DNA from: Chara braunii
Lineage: Eukaryota; Streptophyta; Charophyceae; Charales; Characeae
Direction of reading: 5' to 3'
Assembly (NCBI GenBank): GCA_003427395.1
Contig: BFEA01000125.1
Span: 468,380 to 490,358 of the forward strand
DNA length: 21,979 nt
Position 1 is the stretch's first letter. Every line of letters begins with the position of its first letter. This document shows, in pieces, positions 8,641-18,984 of the stretch. Below the pieces are notes generated by a model. That model was not told the DNA's origin and did not search any database. It saw only the letters and a program-made list of their open reading frames with translations. The translations under genes and the position numbers were made by a program.

Positions 8641-9230
8641 GAAAAGCATCTTCTTAGTCCCAGGATACATGGAAAGTATGAACACATAATAGCTAGACGT
8701 CGATACGGGTGTCGTGTACGGATGGTTTCCTTGAAACTTGTACGCTTCTCTGACCGATACGGGAGAGTCTCGACGGGGACATCGAGAAGAGGTCCAGGCT
8801 AATTGTCGGGCAGTCGCAAGCCGGTCGGTCACCCAAAATAAAGGAAGTTGGGCCTTCGACCGAACGCTCAGACGGGATTCCTTGGGGATTATTGTCAGAC
8901 ACATAGGGAAAAATTAGGGGGCTCAGGGTGAACTCTGAATCCTCGTTGACCGTCCGCCGAAACTAGCCCTCAATCCTTGGTAAAGAAACGGGGATTTTTA
9001 CCACCCCTAAGGTGCTCCTTTCTAGGCGGTCTTCGAATCAGCTAGCTCTGCGGCGAAGGTATGTTTGTAAGTCTCCACACGACCTTTGTCACGCTGACCA
9101 GTTGACGGGAGAATAAGGTCATAAATTTTATTTAATTTGATGATGAAATAAAAAATAAGCATAAAATTAAAAACTCTAAAAATAAATAAAAAACGAGTGA
9201 TTATTTTATTATTTACCATCCCTTGACCAA
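8641..9230. other. Post-element flank with AT-rich island
   Basis: No protein family recognised. A purine tract at 8905-8921 could be a degraded polypurine tract, but no LTR start (TG) follows it and no upstream partner was found. 9115-9220 is strongly A/T-rich. Confidence 0.4.
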
Positions 9231-10760
9231 CTACGCTCCCGTTGATTTTAACCCTGGTTTATCTGTTTATTTCACCTCCCACCGATTCAAACGAATTTTA
9301 TCTACTCAATTTTCCTTGTAGGATTCTACCAGATTTACCTAATTACTACCCTTGCTATAACTTGAGGATTATTAAGTGAGCGGTACCCATATATTGTTGG
9401 ATTCCAATGGAGTGTTGGGTGTCGTACGAGAACTCGGGTGAACACTTGATGGTCGAGCAGTATTTATTAGGCTACCATGAGGCGGTTTTGGGTACACTTT
9501 CGGCAGCGAAACCAGGTTCTCATTACGAAGGTCGGGTCAGACTGTAACGGTTACCGGTCTGGTACAGGTACATTGCCGCTCGATATGGTATTTGGTCTGG
9601 TCACAACAGTACTGTTCTTGATTCGATATTGGCACGGTGCACTGTAGTCAACGCTATTGTCAAATTCTTGATATAATCATTAGTATCATCCGCTGTGTTT
9701 GCCCACTGCCAAATGGGTTGCCGGTTCGGTAAAGGCACGATGTGAATCACGTTCGCCACTGTTGTTTCCTGAGTACATTGTTTTGTCCAGTATAGGGTTG
9801 CCGCAACTCATTGGGATGGCACGGGTCACTAGGTCAGCGTTGTTGGCCCTATAGAGGACCTTTTCGGTCGATTCAAACCGGGAAAATGCCTTGGAGGTAT
9901 TGTTCCCTGCTGGACCAGCCGCAACGCCTCTTGCTTGGACTGACGGCTCAGGGTCTGCACAGTCCGAAGAGAAATTTTCCCTAATTAAAGAGACTTTATT
10001 GGGGGTATTGTCGCATCCTCTGCTGGCACCGTTGAGTTACATGGGTTCCATTGGGCCAGCACCGCCGCTGTCTCGGACTTGGAGGATGATTTTGTGGGGG
10101 CCGTCGGACCGTGAGAGCCCATGGCAAGTACGACAGTCTGCATATATGCTGGACCAGTAGAGACAGAGGGGGAAGGATGACAGGGTGTGGAGGCAGTGTG
10201 CGTAGTGTACCCCCCCTGAAAGAGCTTTTCGGTCACGACTTGCAAATCGTCGTCCGTGGAGGTGAGCCAAGTACGCTGTGATCGAGCGAATCAGGGGGGG
10301 ACAGATTCGGACAGGGCAGGATTCAGAGGCGTGTCCGGCGTCCGCAGAGTACACACGCATACAAGTTAATTGAAGAACAAGCAGATAGGTGTATCTGATG
10401 CGCGCTGCAGCCAGAGGGCGAACGAATCATGTACTACGGTCAGGATAGCGATGTCCCGGTTGACGAATGTGACAGGGAGTGAGCACGACGGATACAACCA
10501 GAAGAGGCGAGACTCAAACAGAGTGAAAATGCGTGAGACAAAGGGGGAATGTATACACGGTATATATGGCTGACACGTCTGGTAGTGAGAGGAGACAAAC
10601 TTCGGTTGTGTGAACAGGTGGACTAAGCCTGGCAGGCTGTACCCTGTCGTTCCTGTGACTTGAAACTCTTGAGGAGTGCGCCGAATTGAAGGACAGAGAT
10701 TCGCGGCTACAGTGGGCATGCTCTAGCTTCGGTCTCCATCAGGAGGCTGGAAAAAAAAGT
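9231..10760. other. Unassigned interval, no gene recognised
   Basis: Average composition with short open stretches on both strands. The longest minus-strand ones lie within about 9985-10360 and 10366-10719. None carries a motif I recognise, and adjacent frames do not join into one domain. It may be an old transposon interior. Confidence 0.35.
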
Positions 10761-13060
10761 ATTAAGGCAGGGAGAGGGATAAAGAACGAGCCAAGAATAT
10801 ACAGACACTTCGCTCATTCTGCCATGGGGGAGAGCATGGACGCTTACCTGTAAAACGCAGCTTTTGGGTACATCCATCAATCAGTTCGAGCTCACCTAAA
10901 ATTTTTATCCCGAGTTTAAGCGGTTGATCGCGCGACAAGTCGGCAACAGTGCATTTGTGATCAAGCAAAGAGAGGCACACCATTCTCATTTCCCCGTTCT
11001 ATCAACTTCCTACAGTTGACACAGTCTTTCCAGGTGGAAGGGTGAGGCTTACAGTGGACGAACTTCGCTCGACCAGACTTCGGCAGAAAACGAGCGTGCA
11101 CAGATCGTCTCGATAAGACTTTCGTTACTGATTTCGCTCGTTCATACTCGGGAGGCAAGTCAAACAGGCATGTATGAGACGACTGAAGCATCATAATCAG
11201 ACTCAACTACTTTGATAGAGAAAGAAAGACAATGTGAAATAATGACAGTAGGAATCTGAAATCAGCAAGAGAGGACTTCTCGTGAGAGGCGAAATAGAGA
11301 AAAAACAAGCATTAAAGAGGAAAAAGAAAAGGGTTCAATTGAGTGTGGGAAAGAGACAACGAAAGGGGAGGTCAAAAGAGAAAGTGTATATTTCCTATAA
11401 TAATTACTATGCATACATATTTCTTGTGATTGGGAGCGACGAACCGTGATTCTGAACGGGCTTATCGTAAGGAATGCGTCCGCTACGGAGTAACTCAGCT
11501 CTATCTCGCACAAAGTGTGTGTGACTAAAGTGTACGACAATCGGGGGGGAAGGTCTCGCATACTCTCGCTTGTGTATCCGGTGAGAAAATCTGTCGTAGC
11601 GCCCTCATTCAAAGTGATCAGGCGTTTGTGCAAGTTGCGACTAAGTCTCAAGCGGAAAAAACACTGGAAACGAATCGATGGGGAAAATCGCTTACCTCTT
11701 TCGAGAAGTGTATGAGTTCAGTTATTACTAGTTACTGGGATCAAACTTTTCCTAATTATTGGGAAAGATCAAAGGCACTGTTGAAGGGTCAGGTGGGAAA
11801 GATTAACCGAGTCATCGTAATGGTTGAGCACGTTGGGCCTACGCAGAAATCACGTGTGTGACTTATTGTGTTATGCTAGGGCTATTACACTTCCGGAGGA
11901 AGATGATATATATGTTAAGTCTCACGCGTGAGATCGAAGGTGTGAGGATCTTTTCCATAACTAGCCAACTGGGAGACAAAGAGATGCGATCACATTAACC
12001 TTCGCGCCCCACGACGCGCCACAAAGAAAAGTGGAGAGAGGGGTAGGGGGTATAATACCAGACTTGTCAAATTGTCTTGTGGTTGACTAGAAGAGAGGAA
12101 GCAAATGGGTAACGAAATGTAGAGGAAAGGGGAAATCACTTAGAAAGAATACTCAGAAAGAAAGCGGAGCGGGAGGTTAAAAGAAGAGAGTTCAGAATTC
12201 GAGGTTGTGAAACAACGAAAAAGAGTAAGTAGCTCAATCATTGTCATTGTCAATCAAGCTCATTCAATTTCGATTTTACCCATAAAGAGACCAAAGTAAA
12301 GAGTAGAGATCAAACCCACGCAACTTCACTAGGAACTCGGTCACAATCAACTGGTTTATTGTCGCCAAATCAGGGCAAAATTACTGTTTAAGAGAAGATA
12401 AACGAATAGATGTTCGAGAGATAATCCCAGATCACCCTCGATGTAGCCATGATATGAACTGTAATTTAATAATGATATACAGAGAATCGGTCCACGAGCA
12501 ATGAATATAGACAGTTAACTGGCATACTCTCCTGAGAGCAGGAAAACTCAATCAATGAGTACGGTTGATCATGCTTTATAAACCCATTACTCATCGCAGT
12601 CGTCTTTGGAAAAGGAAACCCTCCCTCTTTAGGGAGATGAGTTTGGACCTTCAAATAAATCTGGATAGGAGCGTTGAGGGTGCTCATACACAGATAGTAG
12701 GAAGACCGAGTGAAAGGATTCTCCCAGGTGCACAATGCTCCTGAAAAGCGGCGATTGCAGCGTTCGACCCTTATCAGAAGTAGAGATTCGATGTGACTTG
12801 CGTACACTTGCTCGAAGAATGAAATCTCCTTTTGAGGATTTGCTCTATAAAATTTTTAGCGTTTGCCCTATTGTCCTTTTGGATTAAGCGAGGGATCAAC
12901 ATTGTACCTGGTAAGATGAGTGCCCTTGGAAATGTGTTGTTATCAACTCGAATTTTGTGAATTACAGAACTTAAAAGTGAAAGTAGTCTCCCCTTCTCTG
13001 TCTGAGAGTGGAAGTCAATAACAATTATTAATACTCTATTACTCTGTTATTAAAAATCAT
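10761..13060. other. Unassigned interval, no gene recognised
   Basis: About 2.3 kb without an assignable product. Open stretches of up to 129 codons (11262-11651, minus) and 113 codons (12466-12807, minus) show no domain, signal peptide or repeat pattern and look like chance. 11900-12300 is A/G-rich on the plus strand. The interval borders the MULE transposase and may contain the 3' part of that element. Confidence 0.35.
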
Positions 13061-13065
13061 CCATC

Positions 13066-13319
13066 TCACCGTTTATGTGGACTCGGAAACAGAACAAAAG
13101 GTATTCCTTGCTCATAAACACCCAAGTTGATGCGGCAAAGCAGCAAATTTGTTGCCCTTGAAGTAAGCATCATCTGGTACAGGAGCGCCTTTAGGTTGAG
13201 CAAACTTTGATCTCTTGAGAGTGAATCACAACCCCGACACCCTACTGGTCGCTGAGGACCTTGGAAGCGGGCGCAGCGAGTGACAGACGCTGTAGCTCTT
13301 GGCTTCAACGAACCTTAGG
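13066..13319 (-). pseudogene. Possible MULE SWIM-type zinc finger tail (weak)
   Basis: Following the transposase in the same direction, a minus frame contains CARFQGPQRPVGCRGCD, and an overlapping frame contains VIHSQEIK. Together they recall the SWIM pattern C-x-C..(F)Q..PC.HA that ends many plant MULE transposases, but only if one frame change is allowed. Weak call based on position and partial pattern. Confidence 0.3.
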
Positions 13320-13531
13320 CGACCCATCCCCGGGTTTCCTCACACCAGTACTCCTCGATGAGTAGAATCGAGGTGAGTCTATGATCATCCAACAGTCGAC
13401 TTTTCATGGACTTGGCGGCCTCTGAGGTAATTTTACCATAACGTGGACGCTTGAAACGTGGCCCATTCCAATGCTGCAATGCAGCCTTCGTATATATTTT
13501 TTTTCGATGTTTGGGTCATTCAATAGGCATG
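13320..13531 (-). pseudogene. MULE transposase C-terminal part of core
   Basis: The minus frame reads KAALQHWNGPRFKRPRYGK, then ITSEAAKSMKSRLLDDHRL, then SILLIEEYW. This matches the MULE pattern R(Y/F)G-x-x-TSN-x-AES-x-N-x-x-L-x-x-x-R that follows the second catalytic Asp. Asn in TSN is replaced by Glu here. One in-frame TGA lies upstream, between this segment and the core. Confidence 0.7.
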
Positions 13532-14149
13532 TTATCTTCCGCACGTACAATTTCGTAACCGGTTTTGAGTTCGCACATGCACTTTCAAGATGAGATCCCC
13601 GAAACCCTTTTTGCAGGTCAAACTTTTGAGAAGGTTCGCGATGACATGGAGGACGTAGAACAAGTGACCATCGTCGCCAAATATTTCTGCAACAGAAGGG
13701 ACGAGGCCCTTTTCACGATCTAACATGAATGTGACATCTCGGTCCTTCATCCCCACCGCGTGGAACATGTGTTTGAGGTGATTCAAAAACGAAGTCCAGT
13801 GTTCTTTTTTTTTCTCCGTCGACAATAACGAACGCAATGGGGAAGCATTGCCCAAGCACATCACGCCTAGTGGCGCCAGGTAGTGTCATTTTATAAACAC
13901 TCATCGTATTTGCGCCATCCATGACAACCAACAACATGCACCCAGTGAAAATAATACCCAGTAGAAGACATCTCCCTTGCATTCCAGTTCCACAATACAG
14001 CCCCAGTTCGTGTCTCTAAAGACGAGGCAGTATGTGCGCAGGTGTTTGTAATCCTCCTCCGGGTTCCCTCTTAATTTCTTAAGCACCCTGTGCTTAGCTC
14101 GCTGACACTTGTCATACGACACGGTGTCATTATGACTACACGAAATCAA
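13532..14149 (-). pseudogene. MULE transposase catalytic core, frameshifted
   Basis: MULE transposases cut and paste DNA by an RNase-H-fold DDE nuclease. The first frame (13901-14149) reads VSYDKCQRAKHRVLKKLRG, then EEDYKHLRTYC. It shifts near 13930-13960 into VVMDGANTMSVYK (first catalytic Asp at 13917-13919) and CFPIAFVIVDGE. It shifts again at a run of nine T (13805-13813) into EHWTSFLNHLKHMF and VTFMLDREKGLVPSV (second Asp at 13718-13720), then GHLFYVLHVIANLL. The third acidic residue is not identified with confidence. A few residues seem missing at the first shift. Confidence 0.85.
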
Positions 14150-14450
14150 TTCTCCAACTCCTTCGGACCGATGAGTTTCCCTTGAGTTTTATATTGACCA
14201 TTGTGTCCACCCATCTGTGGTTTGCATGTTTGTTGCGGCCTCTCCGTGCGATGGAGACTTTGCACCCGACGAAATTTTGGGTGAGTGCGATGATCTTCGC
14301 TGGAGCTCCAGCGTGTGTCGCTCTCGCACGCAAGATCCATGGGCAATCGTCAGACTCACATGCGACGCTATAGTTTGTAGGCGAGGACCACAGTCTTGAA
14401 TTCAAAATCCAATGATACAGCGCAAAACACCACTGCGTCCTTCAAACCCG
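14136..14450 (-). pseudogene. MULE N-terminal DNA-binding (MuDR-type) domain
   Basis: The minus frame reads AVVFCAVSLDFEFKTVV, then NYSVACESDDCPWILRARA, then NKHANHRWVDTMV. This matches the pattern of the plant MuDR DNA-binding domain: hydrophobic helix, then C-x4-C-P-W, then a basic stretch before a Trp. The domain binds the element's terminal inverted repeats. The usual downstream H-x-C pair of this zinc-binding fold is not evident (the reading is VGCKVS), so Zn ligation is probably lost. The frame ends at a TAG near 14136. Confidence 0.75.
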
Positions 14451-14460
14451 GCATGGTCTT

Positions 14461-15155
14461 CTAGCAGTTGTTGAGACGTAGAGGATGAAGCTCATCTGTC
14501 AGAACACATTTTGGAGGAGTGCTGCGTTGTCCAACCTGCGGGTTTGTGTTCTCGTCCGCCGAAGAGAAAACATCGCTGCCTGACGTGTATGTCTGCAGCT
14601 TGGCAATGACCCTAACATTTCTAGGGCACGGGAACTCCTGCACACCATTTTTTCGTCGAACCATTCTCTTGGACTCGTCAACACCATGACTGATGGTCGA
14701 AACCGGTGTAGCAGAGACTGTCCCCTCTGCTACCCTGAACCCACGGAAACGCTGCAACACAGCCAGGTGCTCGAGTTCATCTTCCACATGCTGATTCAAT
14801 ACATCGTCGTCGTTCAATATGTTGACAAGGGTGACAGTTGCGTATTCGCTGTTTCTATCCCCCGTTTAGGTCCGCGAACACCATCGTTCATTAACCCTGG
14901 GGCGTTCTGCGGTGCAGAAATCGGTGTCGGCGTCCTGTAAAGAGCACCATCCTGTTGCATGTCACGAGAAGGCGAACCTGATACCTCACAGACTTCACAC
15001 ATGTCGGTCTGCGTGTTTGAGGCGTTCGCTGTACGCAGTGATGAAGATGTCCTAGGAGGCCCGGGCGGATGAACATCATCAGCATCGTTGTTCATGTCCT
15101 CCTCATCGCTTCCCACATGAAATATGGCACATGAACTTAATGATGTGCCCCACAA
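14461..15155 (-). pseudogene. MULE transposase N-terminal leader (tentative)
   Basis: Two minus-strand open stretches, 14814-15155 and 14461-14817, meet at 14814-14817 and probably form one frameshifted leader. The first is acidic and Ser/Pro-rich (GSDEEDMNNDADD), the second mixed. Acidic leaders of this type often precede the DNA-binding domain in MULE proteins. Assigned by position only; an intron between leader and core is possible. Confidence 0.4.
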
Positions 15156-15950
15156 TGGTGAACAACCGCAGAACGGTGCGGCGCATCAGGCGCCCAAGAC
15201 ATTGGCGGACCATGAAATTGTGCAGTTTGCAACTTCCCCCCACCATAGGAGGGGCAAACCTCCAGTTGGATGTAAGGTACACTTCCTAGGTGTCCCATTG
15301 GTGTCACCCAGGGCATATAGCATGGAGCAGACACAAGCCGAAAACCAAAGAGACCAGACTGGCCTCCCACGTGCGGCGACACGGACCCAGGAAAAAACAA
15401 TTCACGAATACGGCATCTGCACGTTGTTAGGAACATGAAACGAGAAACCCGCGGGTGTCGGTGACACAAGCTCATCAGGATCTCCAAACGTCGCACACTC
15501 ACCCCACGGGACGCTCGCATTGGGCAGTTTTGGAGGCGGCATTGCACTGCGAACAATAAATGCAAACTCGAAAAACGACGGTAAAAAACAGGCAAATCAG
15601 ATAATGTATGCACGAAGGTGAACACACACAGGTCGTTGATGTAACGTGTAGATATATTCAAGTATGCCGCAGTATCGCAAAACTTCCAATAACAAAGAAC
15701 ACATGCATCTGCTCAACACGATAGCATGGGGCAACCCTGAACATCGAAAAACATAACATTTGATGAATATAGACTGATGATTAGCGGATGTGAACAGTGG
15801 GCAAAAAAAAAAGGTGACTCAGACACCACCACATCACAACCTTGCTGCCTGGTAGAAATGCTAAATGGGACCACCCTCAAGGGACACTCGGCGCCAAGGG
15901 CAGCTGTTGTGCGACTTATTGTTGCACCATTGTGAGCAACAAGAAGATAA
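15156..15950. other. Non-coding interval upstream of the MULE
   Basis: A minus-strand open stretch of 174 codons (15137-15661) overlaps the MULE leader end but shows no domain. It may be leader or intron sequence or chance. No other feature seen. Confidence 0.35.
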
Positions 15951-16190
15951 GCATGCCAACCAAGATATGGTCTAGTTTTTGCACCAGATGTACCATGCAA
16001 ACAAAAACATGGTCCAGTTTATACGTGAGATGCAGCATGCAAACCAACATATGGTCCAGTTCGTGCACGCAAAGCAGGATATGGTGCAGGTTTAGTTTGT
16101 GCACCAGAATCACCCAGGGTCTAGTTGTTGACCAGATGAAGCAAGCAAGCTAGGGTATGTTTCAGTCGGTGTAGTATATGAAGCATGCAA
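15951..16190 (+). repeat. Minisatellite, about 43-45 bp unit
   Basis: About five degenerate units built on (GC)ATGCAAACCAA.ATATGGTC.AGTTTGTGCACCAGAT. The best-kept cores ATGGTCTAG or ATGGTCCAG recur near 15967, 16009 and 16051, with weaker ones further on. On the minus strand the units give a repetitive hydrophobic peptide, an artefact of the repeat. Confidence 0.75.
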
Positions 16191-16429
16191 TCAACGGAAT
16201 AGTCCACATTCTCCACCCGAGTACACCAGCCCCAGAGTCGTAATTGTTGCATGCAGCCAGGGAGTCGCCCAAAATACAACTAAAGTGACTGGGCATTCTA
16301 TTCGGTGAAGGCAATAGTCTGTGCACGAGACCCTTGCACAACCAAGCATATCAAGCCACCACCAAACCACTCTCCACTTGCCTACCGCTACAAAGGGTCA
16401 CAGCCAAGCACATTCAGTCACTCTGATTG

Positions 16430-16690
16430 TGAATCTGACACCATTTTGTCCCTGGTCTGATTCTGACTTGTGTCCCTGCTTTGTCGCCACTACAATCTCA
16501 ATCTGTACCTGCTCCGATTCTGAATTTGTTCCAGCTCTATCCCCGCTCTAAATCTAAATTTGTCCATGTTCTGTCCATGCTCTTACTCATCTGAATCTGA
16601 CCCCACTCTCTGACCCTGCTCTGATTTTGAATTTGTTCCTGCTTCATACCCACTCAGATTTTGAACTCGTCTATAGTTCGTCAATGCTGC
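16430..16690 (+). repeat. Degenerate minisatellite built on CTCTGATTYTGAAYTTGT
   Basis: Multiple imperfect copies of a roughly 20-35 bp motif, C(C/T)CTGATT(C/T)TGAA(T/C)TTGT followed by CCTGCT, between 16430 and 16680. The spacing is irregular, so the array is old. Confidence 0.6.
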
Positions 16691-16810
16691 AACTCTGAAG
16701 TGCACAATGTCATGGGTCATGTTATAAAAAAAGGAAAAACTGAGCAGATAAAGAGGATAAGTCAAAAACGTTCGTATTATAACTCTACGTGTCAACAAAT
16801 CCTTTTGACT

Positions 16811-16837
16811 ATAGGGTTTAGGGTGCAGGGTTTAGGC
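16811..16837 (+). repeat. Short plant-type telomere-like motif
   Basis: AGGGTTTAGGG followed after two bases by CAGGGTTTAGG: two to three imperfect TTTAGGG units. Too short to prove an old telomere junction. Confidence 0.4.
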
Positions 16838-17258
16838 ACTGAAAATAAAAGAGGACCTGACTTTTTTGTTGAAGTAAGACCAAGTAAAATATTAGGTCTA
16901 CTCATTTGGTTTGGACAAGGTCAGACTTGAACCACTTCTTCTCCCCCCCCCCCCAACCCCTACCAGTCATTTATGAAATTTGGTTCTCCACACGTCCGTA
17001 TATCTCCAATAAAACATCCCCAAAACCAACCATTACACAATCTGCCACAAATAACAGTAGACCTAGCTCAATGGGTAGCCCTATAAATTGTTGAAAAACA
17101 AACCCGAGTTCCAAAACCGGATGAAACTGGTTTAATCAAATCAAAATAGTTAACTTGTAAATTAACGGAAAGATATTATAAGCTGCTCAGTATGTACCCT
17201 GTCGAGCTCTCTGCGACTCATCCAGCCTCCCCATACATGGACCTGCAGAGTCATAACA
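16838..17258. other. Non-coding interval
   Basis: Contains a C run at about 16944-16955 and an A-box-like CCTAGCTCAATGGGTAG near 17061-17077, without a convincing B box. No gene seen. Confidence 0.4.
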
Positions 17259-17328
17259 TAGATGGATAGATGGATAGATAGGTAGATACACACATAGATA
17301 GACAGAGAGATAGCTACATAGGTAGATT
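17259..17328 (+). repeat. Degenerate (GATA)n/(GATG)n microsatellite
   Basis: AGATGGATAGATGGATAGAT and related tetranucleotides continue with interruptions to about 17328. Confidence 0.85.
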
Positions 17329-17864
17329 CATAAGAACCCTCGCTGAACTGGAGAACATTGGGTAAGCGTTTGGAGTTGTCAACTGTGTCGGGGCATTGGA
17401 GACATTGTATCATTAGAAGTGCATTCACACAAACATTGGAGCACACAAACATGCAGAACGTCGTGAACAAGAGTGTGGTCATTCATGTCACATTCGGAGG
17501 TGGTGACCACAATCACATGGAGACTCAATTTGCAGATCAACATGCATGTTTTGTCATAATTCTTAAACTGTGGACGACCACAAGGTACAACGCACATTGA
17601 AACTTTCGTTTAAAAACAAGGGGAAGTCCAATCCAGACCCCAGACAAGTGAAACGAACACAATATCTATATGTATGCAGGCCAAGGAAAACTATCCATAG
17701 TCGTTACTTTTCCTCACCGTTTTTTCTGTTCCTTTATTTTCCAAATTACCACATATTCGACTTTTTTTTCCCCCCTAACGACCATTTGATCAAGTTTTTA
17801 TTTTCCAAAGGGGCATTGTGTGGACGACACATCGTGGATCGAAAACAAAAAACATAATTGGATT
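17329..17864. other. Non-coding interval
   Basis: No recognisable product. Short open stretches at 17358-17600 (+) and 17379-17597 (-) overlap each other and lack motifs. Confidence 0.4.
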
Positions 17865-18760
17865 ACACATCAAGGGGGGAAACAAAAAAACAGTCAGGTA
17901 TGATCGACTTCTTTTTTTTCCCCTAGGAGGAGAGAGAAGCAAAGATTAGGCATAAGATTGAAAAAAAAAAAAAAAAAAAAAAAAAAACACGATGAACGAG
18001 AGGCTGGTCACATGTGGCAGATGGGGCAATCATACGTGGCAGTGAGGCCTCTTTCTTGTACTTGTCTTGAATGTTGCCCTGTCTGCCACATGTGATCGGC
18101 CCCTCGTTCGAAGGGAAAGACAACATATGAAAGGGAAGACGGCATATCAAGGGGGGAAACAAAGAAGCCAATCACACGTCTTTTATTTTGTTTTTCCCTG
18201 CGATGAACGACGGGATAAACAAAAAAAGTCAAACAATATGTCCCCCTCGATCTTCTTTCCATCATTATTGCATGTCATTTTCGTTTTTCCTCTTGTTTCT
18301 CCTGTTTTTCCGACTCTTTTCTCCCCTCATTTCTCCTCCTGTTTCTCCTCTCTTTTCTCCCAACGTTGGCCTGTCTGCCACGTGTGATCGGTTCATCCTT
18401 CTGGGGGGGGGAAATGATATCAAACATTCCAAGGAAGAAAACAAAATGTCTGATCACACATGGCTCTTTTTCGTTTTTTTCTCTGCTATGAAGGACGGGG
18501 GAAACAAACAAGTCGATCACACGTGTTCCCTTTCTCCTCATCCTCTCCTTCCAATGAAGGGCATTCTCGTTTCTCCTCCTATTCTCCTCACGCTCAACTA
18601 TCTGCAACGTGTGATCGGCAATTGATTCAAAGGTGGAAAACGAGACATTGACAGGAAGATGACATATCAAGGCGGGAAAAAAAAAAGTCGATCACACATG
18701 TTTTTTTTTTTTTTCCCCCTTTGTTGAACGACGGGTCGTTCACGTGTGACAGACAAGCCA
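17865..18760 (+). repeat. Tandem array, units of about 225-285 bp, with CACGTGTGATCG/CGATCACACGTG motifs
   Basis: Four unit copies can be aligned by the block ATCAAGG..GGGAAA(C)AAA..GTC, an (in)exact GATCACACRTG, a T/C run and GATGAACGACGGG. They start near 17868, 18150, 18433 and 18657. The direct motif CACRTGTGATCGG is at 18087-18099, 18379-18391 and about 18605-18618. Inverse forms are near 18170, 18453, 18514-18525 and 18689-18700. A pure A27 run sits at 17961-17987. Peptides across it are low-complexity artefacts. Confidence 0.75.
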
Positions 18761-18984
18761 ACGATGTACAACTGGAAATTGGATCAACAGGTCATGATGA
18801 CGATAATGATGGCATGAAAAACAGACCCAGGGAAAGAGAAACGGGAGGAGAAATGGAAATATTATGCAATAGAAGGACGAGAACAGGAGGAAGGGAAGCA
18901 GGAAGGAGGGCACAACGCCCGATTACATTTGGCAGAGCGGCGGTATTGTTGAACGACCAATCGGTCAGACGTCGGTCAACTGTC

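Larger units (their letters stand above)
13066..15155 (-). mobile_element. Degenerate Mutator-like (MULE) transposase remnant
   Basis: Consecutive minus-strand frames read, in order from high to low coordinates: an acidic leader, a MuDR-type DNA-binding region, the MULE DDE transposase core and a C-terminal part. They sit in at least four frames, so the gene is dead. Terminal inverted repeats and target duplication were not found by eye; they would be expected outside the coding part. Confidence 0.85.

Noticed and set aside
8905-8922. Polypurine tract and 3' LTR of the Ty3 element
   Set aside because: Purine-rich, but no TG start follows and no matching sequence upstream was found.
9891-10360. 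Possible gene around 10 kb
   Set aside because: Plus and minus open stretches of under 110 codons, no shared motif, and joining them needs arbitrary frameshifts.
17061-17120. Second tRNA-like element (A-box-like CCTAGCTCAATGGGTAG)
   Set aside because: The following B-box candidate (GAGTTCCAAAACC) is poor and no stems form.
17865-18760. CRISPR array
   Set aside because: Units are over 220 bp, diverged, with no short identical repeats or unique spacers, and the setting is eukaryotic.
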